Shown: positions 13,680-17,247 of the stretch, piece by piece
How positions within the stretch are numbered: the stretch's first letter is position 1
How the letters are laid out: each line of letters starts with the position of its first letter
NCBI GenBank assembly: GCA_017537045.1
Contig: JAFYLN010000158.1
Location: forward strand, 1-17,247
Reading direction: 5' to 3'
Length of the DNA stretch: 17,247 nucleotides
Source: Oscillospiraceae bacterium
GTDB taxonomy: Bacteria > Bacillota_A > Clostridia > Oscillospirales > Oscillospiraceae
The notes under the pieces: model-generated
The model's input: the letters and a program-made list of their open reading frames with translations, nothing else
Database searches by the model: none
What the model was told of the DNA's origin: nothing
Position numbers and translations under genes: made by a program

Positions 13680-14309
13680 ATGGGAAAATGTCTGATTTTT
13701 TGTGCTGCGGAATTTGATGCACTGGCTGCCCCCGTTGCAGCGGATGATTATATTCTCGCCGCCGACGGCGGCCTGCGGCACGTGGAAAAGCTAAAGCTGA
13801 ACCCCCACGGGATCATCGGAGATTTCGATTCTCTAGGCCATATCCCCGCCGGCGCGGAGGCTTTCCCCGTGGAAAAGGACGATACCGATGCCATGCTGGC
13901 TGCCCGCAAGGGGCTGGAGCTGGGTTTTCGGGAGTTCTGGTTTTACGGCAGTTTGGACGGCCCGCGGCTGGATCATACGGTTTCCAATTTTCAGACCCTG
14001 CAGTTTCTTGCAGACCGCGGTGCAGCCGGCTATCTGATCGGCAACAATTATATCGTTACAGTCATCAAAGAGGAATGTTTGGAATTTCCCGAACAGGCGC
14101 AGGGTATTTTATCGCTGTTTTGTCTCGGTTCCGATGCAGAGGGCATTACGCTGGAAAATCTGCACTATCCGCTTCAAAATGAGCGGCTCACCAGCGGTTT
14201 TCCGCTGGGTGTCAGCAATCACTTTACCGGAAAAGCTGCCCGTATCCATGTCGAAAAGGGCAGCATCCTCGCCATGTGGGATCGGAAGAACGGTTTTCCA
14301 AAAAGATAA
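13680..14309 (+). CDS. thiN: Thiamine pyrophosphokinase (thiamine diphosphokinase)
   Basis: 209 aa, full length for the family. Motifs in order are AADGG (27-31), GDFDS (47-51), EKDDTDAMLA (65-74) and GSLDGPRLDHT (about 90-100), then a C-terminal beta-sandwich part with LTSGFPLGVSNHF, which carries the thiamine-binding Ser/Asn region. The acidic motifs bind ATP and Mg2+, and the enzyme makes thiamine diphosphate from thiamine and ATP. In the usual GR-DH motif there is a Pro before the Arg (GPRLDH), a minor variation. The start ATG follows CGGAGTG by about 8 bases. In many Firmicutes this gene sits beside rpe and rsgA; here it is alone. Its stop codon overlaps the first base of repeat copy 2. 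Confidence 0.9.
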   Translation: MGKCLIFCAAEFDALAAPVAADDYILAADGGLRHVEKLKLNPHGIIGDFDSLGHIPAGAEAFPVEKDDTDAMLAARKGLELGFREFWFYGSLDGPRLDHTVSNFQTLQFLADRGAAGYLIGNNYIVTVIKEECLEFPEQAQGILSLFCLGSDAEGITLENLHYPLQNERLTSGFPLGVSNHFTGKAARIHVEKGSILAMWDRKNGFPKR

Positions 14310-14487
14310 ATTGATGTTTGCCGTGCTGTGTGCCGTGGATAACGTAGGGGCGACCATTGGTCGCCCGCGCAGAGAAATGCTGCGAATTTGCATTGGATTT
14401 CGGCGAATTCGTAACATTGTGCCGCCGGGCGGCTAATAGCCGCCCCTACACGCACAATCGAAACAGAGCGACAAACTGAAATTTGAA
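14309..14487 (-). repeat. 179-bp palindromic intergenic element, copy 2
   Basis: Same length as copy 1, filling the gap between the thiN stop and the ribosome site of the MocR-type gene. Its outer arms (14309-14343 and 14450-14487) match the arms of copy 1 in inverted order and reverse complement. Its 106-bp core (14344-14449) aligns without gaps to the copy 1 core in the same direction. The left hairpin is GGGCGACC-ATT-GGTCGCCC and the right one GGGCGGCT-AAT-AGCCGCCC. The strand given follows the arms, not the core. Confidence 0.85.
14388..14417 (+). promoter_or_regulatory. Promoter-like pair inside repeat copy 2
   Basis: TTGCAT (14388-14393) and TAACAT (14412-14417), 18 bp apart, point at the MocR-type gene. 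This is identical in hexamers and spacing to copy 1. Confidence 0.3.
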
Positions 14488-14502
14488 CTCCGGAGGGATG
14501 TT

Positions 14503-15873
14503 ATGTTAACTTATGAATTAAAAAAATCCCCCGGTGTACCGCTGTACGAAGCGCTGTACCGCTGCATCCGTGCCGATATTCTCTCCGGCTCCCTGAAACC
14601 GGGACAAAAGCTTCCCTCCAAGCGGGCATTGGCACAGAATCTGGAGGTCAGCAAGATCACCGTTGAGGGTGCTTACGCCCAGTTGCTCAGCGAAGGCTAT
14701 ATCCGCGCGCAGGAAAAAGTAGGATATTTTGTAGAAGATATCCCGCAGACTTTGCATTCTTCTGAACATGCGCCCGTTTCCGCAGCCGCTGAAGCACCCC
14801 GCCCACTGCTGGATCTTACAGGAAGCGGTACGGAAAAATTCCCCTTTTCAGTCTGGAGCCGCCTGCAGCGGGAAGTGATGCTTGATTACGGCGAAAAATT
14901 GCTGCTGCCCCTGCCCTTTTCCGGTATTGCGCCCCTGCGGCAGGCCATCGCGGAGCATCTGCACGCCTTCCGGGCCATGAACGTGGAGCCTGACAACATC
15001 CTCATTGGCGCAGGAACCGACTTTCTATACAATCTGCTGATCCAGTTGCTGGGGCGGGACAAGGTCTACGCCGTGGAAGATCCGGGCTACGGCAAGATCC
15101 GCAAGATCTACGCCGCAGGCGGTGTCAGATGCATCAGCGTTCCCATGGATCACGAGGGTGTGCTGACCGCTGCACTGGAAAGTGCGCAGGTATTACATTT
15201 GTCGCCTGCCCACCATTTTCCCACGGGACTGGTCACAACTGTTGCCCGCCGGCAGGAGCTTCTGAACTGGGCGCAAACTTGCGGCGGCTATATCATCGAG
15301 GATGATTATGATTCGGAATTCCGCTTCGATGCCCACCCAAAGCCCACCATGCAGTCACTGGACCGCAGCGGGCGGGTGATCTATATGAACACCTTTTCCA
15401 AAAGTCTTGCACCCTCTATCCGCATCAGCTACATGGTTCTGCCTCCGGCGCTGATGGCCGCCTTCCGGCAGAATTTCAGCTTTTACAGCTGCACCGTATC
15501 TAGCTTTGAGCAGTATACACTATCACGCTTTTTGAGCCGCGGCTATTTTGAAAAGCATATCAACCGCATGCGAAAATACTACAAAATGCGCCGCAATCAG
15601 GTGGTTTCCGCCCTGAACAGCTGCGTGTTTGCAGACCGGATCACCATTCTGGAAGAAGATGCGGGACTGCATTTTCTGCTGAAAGTGGAAACTTCCATGA
15701 CTGACGAAGAATTGACTGCGCTGTGTGAATCCCGCGGGGTGCGGGTTCGGAGCCTGAGCAGCTACTATCATCTGCCCATCCCCGAAACGGACAGGCACTG
15801 CCTTGTGGTCAACTACGCCGGTCTGGATCAGCAGAATCTGGAGGCCGTGCTTGCCGCATGGCCGCAGCCGTGA
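14503..15873 (+). CDS. MocR/PdxR-type regulator: GntR winged helix fused to an aminotransferase domain
   Basis: 456 aa, typical MocR length. Residues 1-75 are a GntR-family winged helix (PLYEALYRCIRADILSGSLK, then PGQKLPSKRALAQNLEVSKI and TVEGAYAQLLSEGYI). Residues about 105-456 are a fold-type I aminotransferase domain with SPAHHFPTG, IIEDDYDSEFRF and the PLP Lys300 in NTFSKSLAPSIRISY. Such proteins use PLP, or a PLP adduct, as a ligand to switch transcription; PdxR controls PLP synthesis and GabR controls GABA use. No pdxST or gab genes are adjacent, so the target is unknown. They often bind repeats near their own promoter, and the 179-bp element lies directly upstream. The start follows GGAGG by about 7 bases. 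The next gene has its own promoter. Confidence 0.9.
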   Translation: MLTYELKKSPGVPLYEALYRCIRADILSGSLKPGQKLPSKRALAQNLEVSKITVEGAYAQLLSEGYIRAQEKVGYFVEDIPQTLHSSEHAPVSAAAEAPRPLLDLTGSGTEKFPFSVWSRLQREVMLDYGEKLLLPLPFSGIAPLRQAIAEHLHAFRAMNVEPDNILIGAGTDFLYNLLIQLLGRDKVYAVEDPGYGKIRKIYAAGGVRCISVPMDHEGVLTAALESAQVLHLSPAHHFPTGLVTTVARRQELLNWAQTCGGYIIEDDYDSEFRFDAHPKPTMQSLDRSGRVIYMNTFSKSLAPSIRISYMVLPPALMAAFRQNFSFYSCTVSSFEQYTLSRFLSRGYFEKHINRMRKYYKMRRNQVVSALNSCVFADRITILEEDAGLHFLLKVETSMTDEELTALCESRGVRVRSLSSYYHLPIPETDRHCLVVNYAGLDQQNLEAVLAAWPQP

Positions 15874-15880
15874 TTTTGGC

Positions 15881-15909
15881 TTGCCTTTTCTTTTGAAAAA
15901 GGATATAAT
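15881..15909 (+). promoter_or_regulatory. Sigma-A-like promoter of the ADP-ribosylglycohydrolase-family gene
   Basis: -35 TTGCCT (15881-15886) and a perfect -10 TATAAT (15904-15909) have 17-bp spacing. The leader is about 24 bases and contains a strong AAAGGAGGGGG ribosome site. Confidence 0.7.
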
Positions 15910-15939
15910 ATATAGGAAAAAAACAAAGGAGGGGGACGT

Positions 15940-17043
15940 ATGAATTCCAAACTTGATGCTTACCGCGGCTGTCTGCTGGGTCTTGCCATCGGCGATGCCA
16001 TGGGCTATCCTGTGGACACAAAAACATGGAATCAGATTCAGGAAGACTACGGCCCCTATGGCCTGATGGGCTACGACCTGCGTAACGGTTATGCGGAAGT
16101 TTCCTCCCATACCCAGCTTGCCGCATTTTCCTGCAACGGCCTGCTGCTGGGTCAGACCCGGGGACAGGTTTACGGTAAAATGGCACCCTTCGTGCGCTAT
16201 GTGGGACTTGCACAGCAGGAATGGGCAGCGGGGCAGCGCCGTTACGACCAGCCCGGCCGCAACCACTGCTGGGTATTCCGCGTTCCGGAAATGCGCCACC
16301 GCCATTGCACCGATACCCGCATGGTGGAAACCCTGAACCGCGGAAAGCTTGGTTCTCTGGAAGACCCCGTAAACAGGCATGATACCCCCGCCGCTTTCGC
16401 TTCCAGCATTGCGGCAGGCATTTTTTCAGATCCCGGCAAGCTGAAAATTACAGAAAGCGACCGGCTGGGCGCAGAATGCATCGCACTGACCCACGGACAT
16501 CCGCTGGCATTTCTGCCCGGTGCCATGGTGGCTCATCTGACCGGCAGTTGCCTGCGCCAGCCGGAGAAGCCTTTGATATTGCTGATTAAAGAGGCGCTGC
16601 GGGCGCTGCAGGAGCAATTTCTGCGGGAATTCCCCCGGGAGGTAGGACAGGTCACTGCACTGGTGGAGCAAGCTGTGTCCTTCGCAGAGGAACGGCTGAC
16701 CCAGCCGGTCAGCGCCATGGAGCGCTTGAAATGTGACACCGGGGCAGAGGTTCTGGCAGGCGCCATCTATGCAGCGCTGCTGTGTGAAGACGATTTTGAC
16801 AACGCCATGGTCATCGCAGTCAACCATTCGGGGCGCAGTGCGGCAGTAAGCTGCCTGACAGGTGCCATTCTTGGCGCCAGAATGGGTGAGGACGCACTGC
16901 CGGAATTCTATATGGACGGTCTCTACATTGCCGACGTTCTGCGGGAACTGGCTGATGATCTGGTCAGCGGCTGCCCCATGGTGCGCGGAAGCGGACTTTT
17001 CGACGGCGACTGGGAGAGTAAATACCTCCACGGCGAATATTAA
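15940..17043 (+). CDS. Divergent ADP-ribosylglycohydrolase (DraG/ARH)-family protein, probable pseudoenzyme
   Basis: 367 aa, an all-helical DraG/ARH-type protein. The start YRGCLLGLAIGDAMGYPVD matches the family N-terminus, and the C-terminal AVNHSGRSAAVSCLTGAI aligns without gaps to the family pattern AVNHGGDSDTVAAITGAI. The metal residues are missing: the usual TDDTQ is SSHTQ (55-59), and the two Asp of the C-terminal motif are Arg299 and Ala301. Active relatives bind two Mg2+ through these residues to remove ADP-ribose from proteins or small molecules, so this protein probably does not do so. It may bind ADP-ribose or a related nucleotide, or catalyse something else. The middle region (about 80-130) is rich in Arg, His and aromatic residues. 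It has its own promoter and a very strong ribosome site, which argues for real expression rather than decay. Confidence 0.82.
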   Translation: MNSKLDAYRGCLLGLAIGDAMGYPVDTKTWNQIQEDYGPYGLMGYDLRNGYAEVSSHTQLAAFSCNGLLLGQTRGQVYGKMAPFVRYVGLAQQEWAAGQRRYDQPGRNHCWVFRVPEMRHRHCTDTRMVETLNRGKLGSLEDPVNRHDTPAAFASSIAAGIFSDPGKLKITESDRLGAECIALTHGHPLAFLPGAMVAHLTGSCLRQPEKPLILLIKEALRALQEQFLREFPREVGQVTALVEQAVSFAEERLTQPVSAMERLKCDTGAEVLAGAIYAALLCEDDFDNAMVIAVNHSGRSAAVSCLTGAILGARMGEDALPEFYMDGLYIADVLRELADDLVSGCPMVRGSGLFDGDWESKYLHGEY

Positions 17044-17048
17044 AATCC

Positions 17049-17080
17049 TCCCGGTCTGATCACCAGACCGGGAAAGCTTT
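17049..17080 (+). terminator. Terminator hairpin after the ADP-ribosylglycohydrolase-family gene
   Basis: TCCCGGTCTG (17049-17058) pairs with CAGACCGGGA (17064-17073) around ATCAC, a perfect 10-bp stem beginning 5 bases after the stop. The tail AAGCTTTGG is poor in T, so termination may be partial. Confidence 0.6.
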
Positions 17081-17130
17081 GGTTCCTGCCGTGCTGCAGA
17101 TTGATATTTATCGGGCTGTTGGCGGCGAAG

Positions 17131-17247
17131 CCCTTGGCTCTCCCTCTGGGAGAGCTGTCAAAAATCGAAGCGATTTTTGACTGAGAGGGAAAATAACGAA
17201 CCCTCTCCGCCCCAAATCCTTGATTTGGGGCACCTCTCCCAAAGGGA
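17131..17247. repeat. Structured multi-hairpin intergenic repeat, cut by the window end
   Basis: Successive hairpins are GCTCTCCC/GGGAGAGC (17137-17155), an 11-bp GTCAAAAATCG/CGATTTTTGAC (17157-17181), GAGAGGG/CCCTCTC (17183-17207) and CCCCAAATC/GATTTGGGG (17210-17230). A last CTCTCCCAAAGGGA (from 17234) runs off the window. The CTCTCCC ends form an inverted pair. I recall closely similar dispersed repeats in gut Clostridia genomes. No coding sequence is seen in the 204 bases after 17043. Confidence 0.75.

Noticed and set aside
1..17247. CRISPR array, tRNA or rRNA genes, toxin-antitoxin, phage or restriction genes
   Set aside because: No regularly spaced direct repeats, no tRNA-like cloverleaf or rRNA segment, and no recognisable nuclease-methylase, integrase or toxin motifs were seen on either strand.

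Overview
The window looks like ordinary chromosome from a moderately GC-rich, endospore-forming Clostridia member, most likely a gut Oscillospiraceae/Ruminococcaceae-type bacterium. The evidence is a SpoIIE-type sporulation phosphatase, Firmicutes-style Shine-Dalgarno sites (GGAGG) and sigma-A-like promoters, Gram-positive families (a ThiN-type thiamine pyrophosphokinase, a MocR/PdxR regulator, a CyuA-type cysteine desulfidase), and palindromic GGGGCG-type and CTCTCCC-type intergenic repeats that I recall from such genomes. The taxon is inferred, not proven.

Layout, left to right. (1) 1-154: the C-terminal end of pyruvate,phosphate dikinase (+), closed by a strong bidirectional terminator. 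(2) 228-6071: three leftward units. A MATE efflux pump has its own promoter. A CyuA-type cysteine desulfidase is followed by an alpha/beta hydrolase. A trans-sulfuration PLP enzyme is followed by a SAM methyltransferase that carries a histidine-rich tail. The last two units point to sulfur amino-acid metabolism. (3) 6232-7884: a rightward pair, a zinc-ribbon/DUF4234 membrane protein and a ferritin-like/VIT1 metal transporter. (4) 8067-9995: spoIIE on the minus strand, divergent from (5) 10152-11437: a CYTH-domain phosphatase and a DnaQ-like exonuclease. (6) 11638-14309: a class I/II aminotransferase with a 75-aa small protein (+), a convergent small zinc-ribbon membrane protein (-), and thiamine pyrophosphokinase (+). 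(7) 14503-17043: a MocR/PdxR-type regulator and a divergent ADP-ribosylglycohydrolase-family protein. The window ends inside a structured repeat.

The least expected features are these. Two 179-bp palindromic elements (11438-11616 and 14309-14487) sit in equivalent places, each between a stop codon and the next Shine-Dalgarno. Their outer arms are inverted relative to each other, while their 106-bp cores run in the same direction, carry hairpins with compensatory changes, and hold a conserved promoter-like pair pointing at the downstream gene. The ADP-ribosylglycohydrolase homologue has lost both metal-binding Asp motifs and is probably a pseudoenzyme or has a new function. The methyltransferase is fused to a nine-histidine linker and a small helical domain. 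Two palindromic ATTGCAAT boxes lie 30 bp apart at the promoter of the small zinc-ribbon gene. I found no CRISPR array, tRNA, rRNA, transposase, phage or recognised defence system.
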